From: Piscibacillus sp052246295
GTDB taxonomy: Bacteria; Bacillota; Bacilli; Bacillales; Alkalibacillaceae
Assembly: GCA_052246295.1 (NCBI GenBank)
Contig: JBQQCO010000008.1
DNA length: 64,000 nucleotides
Strand: one strand, 5' to 3'
The translations under genes and the position numbers were made by a program. Within the stretch, counting starts at the first letter, position 1; every line of letters begins with the position of its first letter. Below the pieces are notes generated by a model. That model did no database searches and had not been told where the DNA came from. It was given only the letters and a program-made list of their open reading frames with translations. Below are positions 51,502 through 60,438 of this stretch, one piece after another.

Positions 51502-53451
51502 ATGCTCATGATTAAACGATTGTTTACTTATATAATTGTCGCCCTTGTATTTGCAGCGTCTGCGGGAGCTGTCATACTCGTCTATTCTGTTTTCCAAGGC
51601 CCACCTGAGATTAATTTAGACGAAAATACGGTTATTTACGATCAAGATGGACAGATATTATCCGTCGAACACGGGGTCCAAAACCGTTTCTGGGTTGAAT
51701 TAGACGAGATGTCCCCATATATCATTGACGCCTTCTTAGCAGCTGAGGATGAACACTTCTATGACCACTACGGTTTCGACATTAAACGAATTCTTGGCGC
51801 GACTTATTATAACATTTTAGCCATGGATAAACGACAAGGCGCAAGTACCATTACGCAGCAATATGCTCGTAATGTTTTTTTAACGAACCAAAAAACTTGG
51901 AAGCGTAAAGCTCAAGAAGCATTGATTGCTTTAAGGTTAGAAATTTTTCAAGATAAGGATGAAATTTTAGAAGGCTATATTAACACAATTTATTTTGGTC
52001 ATGGCCAATATGGGATTCAGGCGGCAAGTCAGTATTACTTTGACAAAGACGCTGAAGACTTAACATTAGAAGAATCTGCTTTACTTGCTGCAATTCCTAA
52101 AGGTCCATCAGTATACTCTCCACTTGTTTCATATGAAAATGCGATTGACCGTCAACAATGGATTTTAGAACGAATGCATGTAACAGGCAAAATTACTGAA
52201 ACGGCTATGAAACGGGCAAAAGGAAAAGACTTAAATTTAGTAGCTGCTGCCTCAGACCAAGAGCCTGAAATCGGCAAATATTTTCAAGATTATGCGATGA
52301 AGCAGGCGTCAAAACTAATAGGAATTGATAGGCAAACACTAGATAGTCAAGGTTATCAAGTTTATACCACGATTGATCAAGAAGCACAAAAACAATTAGA
52401 ACAGACTATCCAAGAAGAGCTTCCAGAAGACTCAGAGGAACTACAAATAGGCGCTGTGACCATTGATCCTCAGTCTGGAAAAATTGTCGCCATGCAAGGT
52501 GGACGAAATTTTGACGAAACACCATACAATCGAGTAACTCAAGCAGAGCGAATGACCGGGTCAACTTTCAAAACGTTTTTATATTATGCCGCTTTAGTCT
52601 ATGGTTTTACTCCATCCACACTCGTTGAAAGTCGTGAGACTAGCTTTACGTTAGAAAATGATACTGTTTATTCGCCTAATAATGCTGGCGATTTCGCCAA
52701 CAGACCTGTGACACTGGCTCAAGCACTTGCTGTATCAGATAACATTTATGCGATTAAGACTACTTACGAGTTAGGGCCAGAAAATGTTGTCGAGGCTGCT
52801 GAAGCCTTTGGTCTTAATGCCGAGCTTGAGTCTGTACCATCAATCGGGATTGGAACATCTTATGTATCACCATATGAGATGGCGAAAGCTTACAGCGTAT
52901 TAGCTAATGAAGGTTGGTCAGTAAACCCATACGTAATAGAAAAAATCGTGGACCGAGATGGCAACATTGTTTATCAACACCAACCTGAAACACCTAAACG
53001 AATGCTAGAAGAAAACCATGCTTTTGTGTTAACCCATATGCTAACAGGCATGTTTGATAGTAGGTTTAGCGATTATATGAGCGCAACAGGCGCGAATGTC
53101 GCTCATTACTTGAAAGAACATCAATATGCAGGAAAATCTGGTAGTACTAAATATGACAGCTGGATGATTGGGTACAGTCCTGAATATACGACTGCTGTTT
53201 GGACTGGGTATGATGATCATCGTGAAATTAAGAAAGTTCAAGATTTAAGGGTCGCCAAGCAAGTTTGGGCAAAATATATGAACCAAATCCACCAAGAGCT
53301 CCCAACCTTAACGTTCAATGCACCAACGGGAGTAATTGGCTTACATGTTGATCCAATATCAGGTGATTTAGAAGGGCCAGCATGCGAAGGTGAAACCGTG
53401 TTGATGTATTATATTAAAGGCACTCAACCTAAAGAGGCTTGTGGAAGATAG
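51502..53451 (+). CDS. pbpG: Class A penicillin-binding protein, PbpG-like
   Basis: 649 residues. A signal-anchor (about 5-28) precedes a family 51 transglycosylase (AAEDEHFYDHYGFDI, QGASTITQQYARNVF) and a transpeptidase with SxxK in TGSTFKTF, SDN in SDNIYA and KSG in AGKSGSTK. It polymerises and crosslinks peptidoglycan. Place next to ywiB and ywhD is that of B. subtilis ywhE (PBP2d), a germ-cell-wall enzyme of the forespore. The spe genes usually between them are missing. Start near 51502; GACAGGAGAC lies upstream of ATGCTCATG. Confidence 0.88.
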   Translation: MLMIKRLFTYIIVALVFAASAGAVILVYSVFQGPPEINLDENTVIYDQDGQILSVEHGVQNRFWVELDEMSPYIIDAFLAAEDEHFYDHYGFDIKRILGATYYNILAMDKRQGASTITQQYARNVFLTNQKTWKRKAQEALIALRLEIFQDKDEILEGYINTIYFGHGQYGIQAASQYYFDKDAEDLTLEESALLAAIPKGPSVYSPLVSYENAIDRQQWILERMHVTGKITETAMKRAKGKDLNLVAAASDQEPEIGKYFQDYAMKQASKLIGIDRQTLDSQGYQVYTTIDQEAQKQLEQTIQEELPEDSEELQIGAVTIDPQSGKIVAMQGGRNFDETPYNRVTQAERMTGSTFKTFLYYAALVYGFTPSTLVESRETSFTLENDTVYSPNNAGDFANRPVTLAQALAVSDNIYAIKTTYELGPENVVEAAEAFGLNAELESVPSIGIGTSYVSPYEMAKAYSVLANEGWSVNPYVIEKIVDRDGNIVYQHQPETPKRMLEENHAFVLTHMLTGMFDSRFSDYMSATGANVAHYLKEHQYAGKSGSTKYDSWMIGYSPEYTTAVWTGYDDHREIKKVQDLRVAKQVWAKYMNQIHQELPTLTFNAPTGVIGLHVDPISGDLEGPACEGETVLMYYIKGTQPKEACGR

Positions 53452-53466
53452 TTATCTATAAAAAAT

Positions 53467-53499
53467 AAAAGGGGCTAGCCATTCGGCCAGCCCCTTTTA
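53467..53499 (+). terminator. Terminator of pbpG
   Basis: AAAAGGGGCTAGCC/GGCCAGCCCCTTTT stem around ATTC, symmetric in A and T runs and so probably bidirectional. Confidence 0.88.
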
Positions 53500-53606
53500 T
53501 TTGTCCTAATAAACATGTGCGTAAAAAACCCATGTTTAGTTATATTTTACAAACTATTTTCCTAACTTACAATGTAAAAGATTAATGTTCACAATTCATT
53601 CAAAAA

Positions 53607-54128
53607 TTAGGCGAACGATTGTTTTAATTCATCCGTTGAATTATTCCAATAATCCTCGTTAAATTCTTTCAGGAAATCGCCTAGTAATTTCTTCGAATGA
53701 TCGTCCATTTGTTCAATGACAATACGTCCTTTTAATGATTTGTCCATGCGATTAACGTGTTCAGCTAAAATTTTATAGCCTCGACGAGCTTCGCGGTCTA
53801 CTTCTAAAAAGCTCGCAGCTACCCCGTAGTAATAAGGGCCTTGTTCTCCGCGTTCTACTGTTACCCACACAATCCAGTATGGTTTACCATTTGGAACTTC
53901 TTCTTTATCTGTGACGAATTTAATTCGTTTCTCAACTTCGCTTCGAGCATGCATCGCACCCATATCAACCCATACACGGTCTTCATTCGGGTCAACAATT
54001 AATGGCGACATATTTTCTAAACTAAATGCTCCTCCACCACTGTAACCCGGGTGGCCATCAATTGGATCATCTTTCATAATCGTAAACTGATTACTTTTCT
54101 TACCATTTTTATCATCAAACGACTTCAT
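53607..54128 (-). CDS. ywhD: YwhD family protein
   Basis: 173 residues from ATG at 54128 after GAGGGAGG. SFDDKNGKKSNQFTIMKDDPIDGHPGYSGGGAFSLENMSPLIVDP and KIRFV...NGKPYWIVWVTVERGEQGPYYYGVAA match YwhD. Function unknown. It is convergent with pbpG, matching the B. subtilis neighbourhood. Confidence 0.85.
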   Translation of the reverse strand: MKSFDDKNGKKSNQFTIMKDDPIDGHPGYSGGGAFSLENMSPLIVDPNEDRVWVDMGAMHARSEVEKRIKFVTDKEEVPNGKPYWIVWVTVERGEQGPYYYGVAASFLEVDREARRGYKILAEHVNRMDKSLKGRIVIEQMDDHSKKLLGDFLKEFNEDYWNNSTDELKQSFA

Positions 54129-54250
54129 CGCGAAACCTCCCTCATTTCTCATCTAAACCTATTTTGCCATAAAGCAAGGTAATTATAAAGTAATGGCTAC
54201 TTGTAGAATTAACCGAAAATAACTCCAATTCAGTCTTTTTAATAAAGTAT

Positions 54251-54276
54251 TAAAAGGTTAATATTTTTGCCGATAT
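54251..54276 (+). promoter_or_regulatory. Sigma-D promoter
   Basis: TAAA, 14 bases, GCCGATAT. This differs from the B. subtilis sigma-D consensus (TAAA-N14..16-GCCGATAA) only in the last base. It stands 44 bases before the lipoprotein start and marks the pair as motility genes. Confidence 0.8.
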
Positions 54277-54320
54277 TATAAATCGGTGCCATTTTAGAAA
54301 AAAGTTGGGAGTGAATATTT

Positions 54321-55262
54321 ATGAAGCGTTTATCTACATTCATAATTATAGTGGTTTCCGTTATATTAACGGGCTGTAGTGAAGAAGAAAATCATACAGC
54401 TAAAGATACATATAGTGCTGGTCTAATCGTGACTGAAAGTGGATTAGGTGATGACTCATTTAGTGACTCAGCCTTTCAAGGTTTAGAACAAGCAAGAGAT
54501 GACTTAGGCATTACCTTTGATTACAGAGAGCCGTTTGAAGGTGATTTTGAAGCTCAAATGAAAGATCTCATCAACCAAGACCACGATGTCATCATTGGGT
54601 TAAGCTTTAATGCCCAAATGGCGATGGATCAACTAGCTGAACAGTATCCAGAACAACAATTTGTTCTAATAGATGCTGTATCTGAAAAGAACAATGTCAC
54701 CTCTATTACGTTTAAAGAAGATGAGGGTAGCTATTTAATCGGACTCATTGCAGGTATGAAAACAGAGTCAGATGTTGTTGGATTCATTGGTGGTGAGCAA
54801 ATTCATGTCGTAGAAAAATTTGAAGAAGGATTCACTGCAGGTGTTCAAGAGGCCAATCCTGATGCTGAAGTATTAGTCGAATATGCAGGGACATTTGATG
54901 ACGACCAATTAGGTGCACGACTCACTCGAGAAATGGTTGAAGACGACGCTGATTATGTCTTTCACGCAGCAGGCTTTACAGGTGTTGGGACACTAAAAGA
55001 AGCTCAAAACCTAGGAATCTATGCTTTTGGGGTTGATAGTGATCAATACTTTATTGCTGAAGATGCAGTGGTTACGTCAATGATGAAAAATGTCAACATC
55101 GCTTTATACGATATTATGGACAGTCTTGTAAATGGCAATCAATTAGATGGAAGTCATATTGAATTAGGGATTGAAGAAGAAGGTGTTGGCTTAGCTCCAA
55201 TCAGATTAATTAACTTAACAGATTCCGAGCAAAGTCAGATCGATGAGGTGGTCGAACAATGA
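54321..55262 (+). CDS. BMP-family (PnrA-like) substrate-binding lipoprotein
   Basis: 313 residues. Lipobox ILTGC (Cys19) follows an export signal. The body is type I periplasmic-binding fold: LIVTESGLGDDSFSDSAFQGLEQA, VIIGLSFNAQMAMDQLAEQYP, FIGGEQIHVVEKFEEGF and GIYAFGVDSDQYF, as in PnrA/Med/NupN nucleoside-binding proteins. No ABC genes adjoin. Instead the stop overlaps the start of an MCP gene (ATGA), so it is likely a ligand-binding partner of that receptor. The ligand, perhaps a nucleoside, is inference. ATG follows TTGGGAG. Confidence 0.88.
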   Translation: MKRLSTFIIIVVSVILTGCSEEENHTAKDTYSAGLIVTESGLGDDSFSDSAFQGLEQARDDLGITFDYREPFEGDFEAQMKDLINQDHDVIIGLSFNAQMAMDQLAEQYPEQQFVLIDAVSEKNNVTSITFKEDEGSYLIGLIAGMKTESDVVGFIGGEQIHVVEKFEEGFTAGVQEANPDAEVLVEYAGTFDDDQLGARLTREMVEDDADYVFHAAGFTGVGTLKEAQNLGIYAFGVDSDQYFIAEDAVVTSMMKNVNIALYDIMDSLVNGNQLDGSHIELGIEEEGVGLAPIRLINLTDSEQSQIDEVVEQ

Positions 55263-56917
55263 GTATCAGCAAACGATTATATACATTAACGCTTATCCCA
55301 CTAATATTAAGTCTTGTATTAATATCTTATATTGTTTTTCAAATGATTAGTTTTGAAAGTTCTTCGAATGAAGATGTGGCATATTTATTAGACGTTAAGG
55401 AATTGAACAGTCAATTAATCTCAGCTGAACAGACGTTAGATACATATGGGTATAACCCTTCTGAAGCTTCTCGTCAAAAAGCCTTAACTCAAGTTGTTTC
55501 AACTAAGGAAGTCATTCAACTAGTCGAGCCTAACATTCGAACTGAAGAACATAAAAGATGGTTTGACCAAGCAAAGGATAAATTCACACGTTGGGAGCAA
55601 ATCACAACCGAAGCCTTACAAGCTGAGGATTTAAATGAAGTGCAACGTCAGGCATCTAGAACATCAGGTATGTTAAATGATGTGTTCATGCTTCAAAGAG
55701 AGTCACAAGCATGGTATGACGGTAAAGTTGCCTCACAACAACAAGAAATTCAAAACCTTATTACATTTGCAATCATCGCAGGTGCGGTTTTAATTGTGTT
55801 ATCTATTTTTGCAACAACTAGACTAACAACTCGAATTGCAAAACCTATAAAAGAGTTGTCAGCACAAGCTAACCAAGTAGCTGACGGTGACTTAACGACT
55901 AAAGTCGATGCTCCTGAAGTTGCTAAAGATGAGGTTGACCAGTTAAAGCAAGCGTTCAAAGTCATGATTGATAATCTTACTAGTACCCTTCATTCGGTCC
56001 AAAGAATTGGAAATAACGTTAACGAATTCAGTACTAAGCTAAACAATGAAATGGAAGGTTTATCCGAAACATCTGAGCAAGTATCTGTTTCAACAGATGA
56101 ATTAGCTGATGGTAGCCAATCTATTTCTAATGATATTCAAGACGTTGCCGTGTTAATGGAAAAAATGAACGATCATTTTGAGAAGAATACTGAGACTAGT
56201 CAACAAGCATCTAACGATTCAACACAGGCACTAACATCTGTTAAGAATGGACAAACAGCTATTCAAGACCAAAGAACGGTTATGAATCAACACAATCAGT
56301 CCGTTCAAAATGTTGAGCAATCTGTACGCCAGTTCATTAAATATACTGATGAAATTGAGAAAACAATTAATCTTGTAAATGACATCTCAGAACAAACAAA
56401 TCTATTAGCATTAAACGCGGCTATTGAAGCAGCCAGAGCTGGAGAACATGGTAAAGGTTTTGCAGTCGTCGCAGATGAGGTTAGAAAGCTAGCTGAACAA
56501 TCTACTAGTGCAACGAATGAAATCTCTAACATGGTTAGTCAGATTAAATCTGGAGTAACCATTATTGAAGAAGAGATGCAAGAGACGGTGCAATTAACTG
56601 ATCAACAGCATCAATCCCTAAATGCATCTGAAAACTCTTTTAAAGATATCCGTCAACATATAGACATGATTTATCAACGTCTTACGGCATTAGCTAAAGA
56701 CATGAGCGCATCAAAAGAACAAAGCGCACAAGTGACTTCTTCTATTCAAAATATAAGTGCCATTACAGAAGAGACAGCTGCAGGAACAGAAGAAATTTCA
56801 GCTTCTGCTGAAGAACAGCGACATGCGTTTGAAAAGTTAAAAGAAGAAGCCAATTACCTTGAACGTATGGTAAGTGAATTAAATCAACAATTAGCTCACT
56901 TTAAATTGAATGATTAA
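55259..56917 (+). CDS. Methyl-accepting chemotaxis protein
   Basis: 552 residues: TM1 (about 8-29), a small four-helix-type outer domain (30-165), TM2 (about 167-187), HAMP (about 188-240) and a signalling domain whose tip, EQTNLLALNAAIEAARAGEHGKGF and the following AVVADEVRKLAEQ, begins near residue 376. Outer helices contain Glu/Gln adaptation patterns. The small ectodomain probably senses through a bound lipoprotein. It overlaps the BMP gene by four bases and shares its sigma-D promoter. Confidence 0.92.
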   Translation: MSISKRLYTLTLIPLILSLVLISYIVFQMISFESSSNEDVAYLLDVKELNSQLISAEQTLDTYGYNPSEASRQKALTQVVSTKEVIQLVEPNIRTEEHKRWFDQAKDKFTRWEQITTEALQAEDLNEVQRQASRTSGMLNDVFMLQRESQAWYDGKVASQQQEIQNLITFAIIAGAVLIVLSIFATTRLTTRIAKPIKELSAQANQVADGDLTTKVDAPEVAKDEVDQLKQAFKVMIDNLTSTLHSVQRIGNNVNEFSTKLNNEMEGLSETSEQVSVSTDELADGSQSISNDIQDVAVLMEKMNDHFEKNTETSQQASNDSTQALTSVKNGQTAIQDQRTVMNQHNQSVQNVEQSVRQFIKYTDEIEKTINLVNDISEQTNLLALNAAIEAARAGEHGKGFAVVADEVRKLAEQSTSATNEISNMVSQIKSGVTIIEEEMQETVQLTDQQHQSLNASENSFKDIRQHIDMIYQRLTALAKDMSASKEQSAQVTSSIQNISAITEETAAGTEEISASAEEQRHAFEKLKEEANYLERMVSELNQQLAHFKLND

Positions 56918-56933
56918 ATAAATTAGTAATTAA

Positions 56934-56996
56934 TAAGACGAATATTAGGATTCAATTTAGACCTAACATTCGTCTTCTTTTTTAGCTTCGTCAAAA
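56934..56996. repeat. Half copy E8 of the composite palindromic element
   Basis: AGACGAATATTAGGATTC and AGACCTAACATTCGTCT give the hairpin of E1/E2, and TAGCTTCGTCAAAATG begins the second palindrome. Its partner arm never appears: the 21-bp array starts instead. The hairpin also serves as the MCP terminator (TTCTTTTTT follows). Confidence 0.75.
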
Positions 56997-57000
56997 TGTT

Positions 57001-57792
57001 CAGCGCCCCTTATTGACATTCAGTACTTCCCTATCGGCATTCCGTGCTTCTCTATCGTCATTCAACGCTCCTCTATCGGCATTCCGCGCTCCCCTATCGA
57101 CATTCAACGCTTCCCTATCGACATTCCGCGCTTCCCTATCGACATTCCGCGCTCCCCTATCGACATTCAACGCTTCCCTATCGACATTCCGCGCTTCCCT
57201 ATCGTCATTCAACGCTCCCCTATCGACATTCAGCGATCCCCTATCGACATTCAGCGATCCCCTATCGACATTCAACGCTTCCCTATCGACATTCCGCGCT
57301 TCCCTATCGACATTCCGCGCTTCCCTATCGACATTCCGCGCTTCCCTATCGACATTCCGCGCTCCCCTATCGGCATTCCAGGCTCCCCTATCGACATTCA
57401 GCGCTTCCCTATCGTCATTCAACGCTCTCCTATCGACATTCAGCGCTTCCCTATCGACATTCAGCGCTTCCCTATCGACATTCCGCGCTTCCCTATCAAC
57501 ATTCCGCGCTTCCCTATCGACATTCCGCGCTCCCCTATCGACATTCCGCGCTCCCCTATCGGCATTCCAGGCTCCTCTATCGACAATCCGCGCTCCCCTA
57601 TCGGCATTCCAGGCTCCTCTATCGACAATCCGCGCTTCCCTATCGTCATTCAACGCTCCCCTATCGACATTCCAGGCTCCCCTATCGACAATCCGCGCTC
57701 CCCTATCGGCATTCCAGGCTCCTCTATCGACAATCCGCGCTTCCCTATCGTCATTCAACGCTTCTCTATCGACATTCAACGCTTTTTATACC
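57001..57792. repeat. 21-bp phased array 4 (CTATCGACA core, 37 units)
   Basis: The core begins at 57010 and recurs every 21 bases to 57766: 37 units and 756 bases without one indel. Units read approximately CCCTATCGACATTCCGCGCT, with the variable part switching between a few words (ATTCCGCGC, ATTCAACGC, ATTCAGCGA, ATTCCAGGC, AATCCGCGC). Open frames of about 260-278 codons exist on both strands, but they are a by-product of the stop-free 21-base unit. It lies between convergent genes. Confidence 0.95.
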
Positions 57793-57796
57793 ATTA

Positions 57797-57826
57797 AAAA
57801 AGAGGCTGATACTCAGCCCCTTTTAA
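57797..57826 (-). terminator. Terminator of ywdK
   Basis: AAAGAGGCTGA/TCAGCCCCTTTT stem around TAC with T-run on the minus strand; it overlaps the ywdK stop codon. Confidence 0.8.
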
Positions 57827-58194
57827 TCTACTACTTTCATGATACTTAATCCTAAAAGCACCCAACCTACTAAAAATGCGACACCGCCAATTGGTGTAAT
57901 CATCGCAAAGGTTTTAATGCCACTTAACGAATAGATATAAAGACTACCTGAGAAGAGGATGATTCCAATTAAGAATGTCCACCCTGCTGACACTAACATG
58001 GAGTGATCAAAGCGAAGCAGCATCATGCCCACGATAAAGATTGCTAGGGTGTGGAACATTTGATATTGAACAGCCTTCTCCCAAGTACTTAACATTTTTT
58101 CACTTAATTTACCTTCAAGTCCATGTGCACCAAATGCACCTAATGTTACTGCGAGGAATCCGTTTATAACGCCAATGAGTAATAGTACTTTCAT
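57823..58194 (-). CDS. ywdK: DUF423 membrane protein YwdK
   Basis: 123 residues with four membrane helices. GAFGAHGLEGKLSEKMLSTWEKAVQYQMFHTLAI is the DUF423 signature. The role is unknown. ATG follows AAAAGGGG. It forms an operon with ywdI, 17 bases upstream. Confidence 0.92.
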   Translation of the reverse strand: MKVLLLIGVINGFLAVTLGAFGAHGLEGKLSEKMLSTWEKAVQYQMFHTLAIFIVGMMLLRFDHSMLVSAGWTFLIGIILFSGSLYIYSLSGIKTFAMITPIGGVAFLVGWVLLGLSIMKVVD

Positions 58195-58211
58195 GTTTTA
58201 TCCCCTTTTTG

Positions 58212-58520
58212 CTAGAAATCGAAAATTGACTCACCGTTCGCATCATCGTCATCCAAAAAGCGATTGTTGTTTGATGGCTTAGATTTTTGAATTCCCATCA
58301 TTTTTGCCTCAGCATCTGTCATTTTAACTGACTGATCTGCTGTCATGACTTTAGCTGGTTCTGGTTTCTCACTAATATCTTCGTAAGAATTGATCACAAC
58401 ATCAGCAAGCGATTTAACAGCATGCATTTTGGCAATGACTTGTTCGTGAGATGTCTGATCATCAAGTTGATCGAGTTCTTTTTTTAGTTGTCGGATAATC
58501 GCATGATATGACACGGTCAT
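58212..58520 (-). CDS. ywdI: YwdI family protein (DUF5327)
   Basis: 102 residues and cytosolic. An N-terminal helix (YHAIIRQLKKELDQLDDQTSHEQVIAKMHAVKSLADVV) is followed by a disordered acidic end NNNRFLDDDDANGESIFDF. Function unknown. ATG follows AGGAGG. Adjacent to ywdK as in B. subtilis. Confidence 0.82.
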   Translation of the reverse strand: MTVSYHAIIRQLKKELDQLDDQTSHEQVIAKMHAVKSLADVVINSYEDISEKPEPAKVMTADQSVKMTDAEAKMMGIQKSKPSNNNRFLDDDDANGESIFDF

Positions 58521-58573
58521 CTTCTTTTTCCTCCTAGATTAATCTCAACAATAGTATAACACGGACTCTGACA

Positions 58574-59920
58574 TTACGCAGTTAATCCAGATAGGTTCGC
58601 GATTACGATTATGATCATAATAAAAGGTACCGCAAACTTTATAATGAAATACCAAATATTAAACATGGCTGGGTTCTCAATTTCACTATTTTTCCTAGCT
58701 TGCTCTCGGTCTAAATACCAACCTACAAAGAATGCCATTAATAACGCACCAAACGGTAGAACAAAGTTAGCTGTCACAAAGTCAATCATATCTAAGATGT
58801 TCTTGTCACCGACTGTCACACCGCTCCAAATACCAAAACCTAACGAAGAAGCAATCCCTAGTACAAAGATGATTGTGGAACTTAGATACGTAGCCGCCTT
58901 ACGAGTCATACCTATCGTACGCTTAAAGAATGCAACCGGCAGCTCCAATAGTGAAATCGCTGACGATAATGCAGCCATCGATAATAAGACGAAGAAGATA
59001 ATTCCAACTAAGTTACCAAATGGCATGCTAGCAAAAATGCTTGGCAAAGTAATGAACACTAATGGTGGACCTTGACTTACTTCAAGTCCAAAGCTAAATA
59101 CTGCAGGGAATATCATAATACCTGCAATAACCGCAAATACTGTATCCATGACACCTACGCCAATCGCAGCGCCTGGCAAACGATCTTTAGTTTTAAGATA
59201 ACTCGCATAGGTTAACATACCTGACACACCAATACTAAGCGAGAAGAAAGCTTGACCTAATGCTGTTAAATATAAAGTTGGATTGGACAACTGTGACCAA
59301 TCTGGACTGAATAAAAACTGTAGTCCTTCCAATGCACCATCTAATGTTAAAACGTATCCAGCTAAGAAAATCATGAGTACAGCTAAAACTGGCATCAGAA
59401 AAGCATTAGCTTTCTCAATACCACCTTTAATACCACGAATAACAATAAATAAAGTTAACCCCATGAATAAGGCTTGCCACAATAATGGAAGTAATGGATT
59501 CGCAATCCACTCTCCAAATACCTCACCGAACCCACCGTCAGGTTCTGTCCAATAAGCACCTGTTAAATATTTATATAAATAAAATAAAGACCATCCTGCA
59601 ACAACACTGTAGAAACTAAGGATTAAGATCCCACCGATGACACCCATAAATCCTGTCCAGTGCCATTTCGTATTCGGTGCTAAATTTTTAAAGGAACCGA
59701 CAGCGTCTTTCTGTCCTGCCTTTCCTATACTGAATTCATTTAATAATAGCGGAATACCGATTAAGAAAACGAACGCTAGATACACAATTAAAAAGGTTGC
59801 GCCACCAAGCTCTCCTGTAATATAAGGGAAACGCCAAATGTTACCTAACCCCACAGCTGAGCCCATGGCTGCTAACATAAACCCTAGCCTAGTTTTCCAT
59901 TGATCCTGATTCTGATTCAA
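58574..59920 (-). CDS. Na+-dependent NSS-family transporter
   Basis: About 448 residues with 11-12 membrane helices. WKTRLGFMLAAMGSAVGLGNIWRFPYITGELGGATFLIVYL is the first-helix Na+/substrate site of neurotransmitter:sodium symporters. Related bacterial proteins (YhdH, YocR, LeuT, MetP) carry amino acids; the substrate is not predictable. TTG at 59920 has AGGTGG at proper distance; the GTG nine bases upstream is too close to it. No MetS-type subunit is present. Confidence 0.9.
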   Translation of the reverse strand: MNQNQDQWKTRLGFMLAAMGSAVGLGNIWRFPYITGELGGATFLIVYLAFVFLIGIPLLLNEFSIGKAGQKDAVGSFKNLAPNTKWHWTGFMGVIGGILILSFYSVVAGWSLFYLYKYLTGAYWTEPDGGFGEVFGEWIANPLLPLLWQALFMGLTLFIVIRGIKGGIEKANAFLMPVLAVLMIFLAGYVLTLDGALEGLQFLFSPDWSQLSNPTLYLTALGQAFFSLSIGVSGMLTYASYLKTKDRLPGAAIGVGVMDTVFAVIAGIMIFPAVFSFGLEVSQGPPLVFITLPSIFASMPFGNLVGIIFFVLLSMAALSSAISLLELPVAFFKRTIGMTRKAATYLSSTIIFVLGIASSLGFGIWSGVTVGDKNILDMIDFVTANFVLPFGALLMAFFVGWYLDREQARKNSEIENPAMFNIWYFIIKFAVPFIMIIIVIANLSGLTA

Positions 59921-60048
59921 CTGATCCACCTACCTTAATTCTAATCTTTATTACTATAGCACATGTTAACGCTATCAACAAAGTAAAATTTTAACACATT
60001 AACGCATAACTCTAAAAAAATATATTGTGTTTATTATAATCTTAAGTC

Positions 60049-60110
60049 TATGAGATTGTATTTCGTAATCTTATAGGTGTGTTTCGCCATTCTATGGGTG
60101 TATTCTTACA
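60049..60110. repeat. Possible short phased array 8 (TATRRG core)
   Basis: TATGAGATTGTA near 60049, TATAGGTGTG at 60072 and TATGGGTGTA at 60093; the last two are 21 apart. Too few units to be certain. Confidence 0.35.
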
Positions 60111-60135
60111 TCCAAATTATTTTCGATACAAAAAA

Positions 60136-60205
60136 GACCTGCTTCTTTAAGCAGGATTCTCCAGCCAATGAGATAAAAAGCACCGCTACAATTAATAGCA
60201 GTGCC
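60136..60205 (-). terminator. Two tandem terminators of the 42-residue gene
   Basis: Minus strand GCACTGCTA/TAGCGGTGC (60176-60205) followed by T-run, then CCTGCTT-AAAG-AAGCAGG with TCTTTTTT (60136-60160). Confidence 0.75.
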
Positions 60206-60213
60206 CTGAAAGC

Positions 60214-60342
60214 TTACTTCTTAATACGGTTTTCATTTTTATGTTTTTCCCATACCCAATTGACAAAATCTTTTTCTTTGTCACATAATCCGCGACCAAG
60301 TTTAGATTCAAACTTGTCTACAAACCCATTATACTTCAGCAT
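60214..60342 (-). CDS. Small 42-residue charged protein, family unknown
   Basis: MLKYNGFVDKFESKLGRG then LCDKEKDFVNWVWEKH and KNENRIKK, ending TAA. The ribosome site GGGGAGGAG stands seven bases before ATG, one of the strongest in the window. A consensus sigma-A promoter is upstream and two terminators follow, so it is a complete transcription unit. It is basic, amphipathic and has no signal peptide or membrane segment; one cysteine. It is encoded downstream of the XRE-TPR regulator on the same strand. I recognise no family. Confidence 0.7.
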   Translation of the reverse strand: MLKYNGFVDKFESKLGRGLCDKEKDFVNWVWEKHKNENRIKK

Positions 60343-60438
60343 ACTTGCTCCTCCCCATACGTAGCAAAAAATAATCCCCAATAATACAATATGCTTTACA
60401 AAATGACATATGTATACCCTGCTGAAGAATTACACCCA

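Noticed and set aside
57000..57849. Open frames of about 260-278 codons on both strands with repetitive LSTFRAS or VDREAR-type sequences
   Set aside because: They arise from a stop-free 21-base unit read in several frames; no ribosome site, no single favoured frame and no gene-like composition.
60329..60409. 26-codon frame in the leader of the 42-residue gene as a signalling peptide
   Set aside because: Weak ribosome site, overlap with the stronger gene and no clear secretion signal; kept only as a remark.
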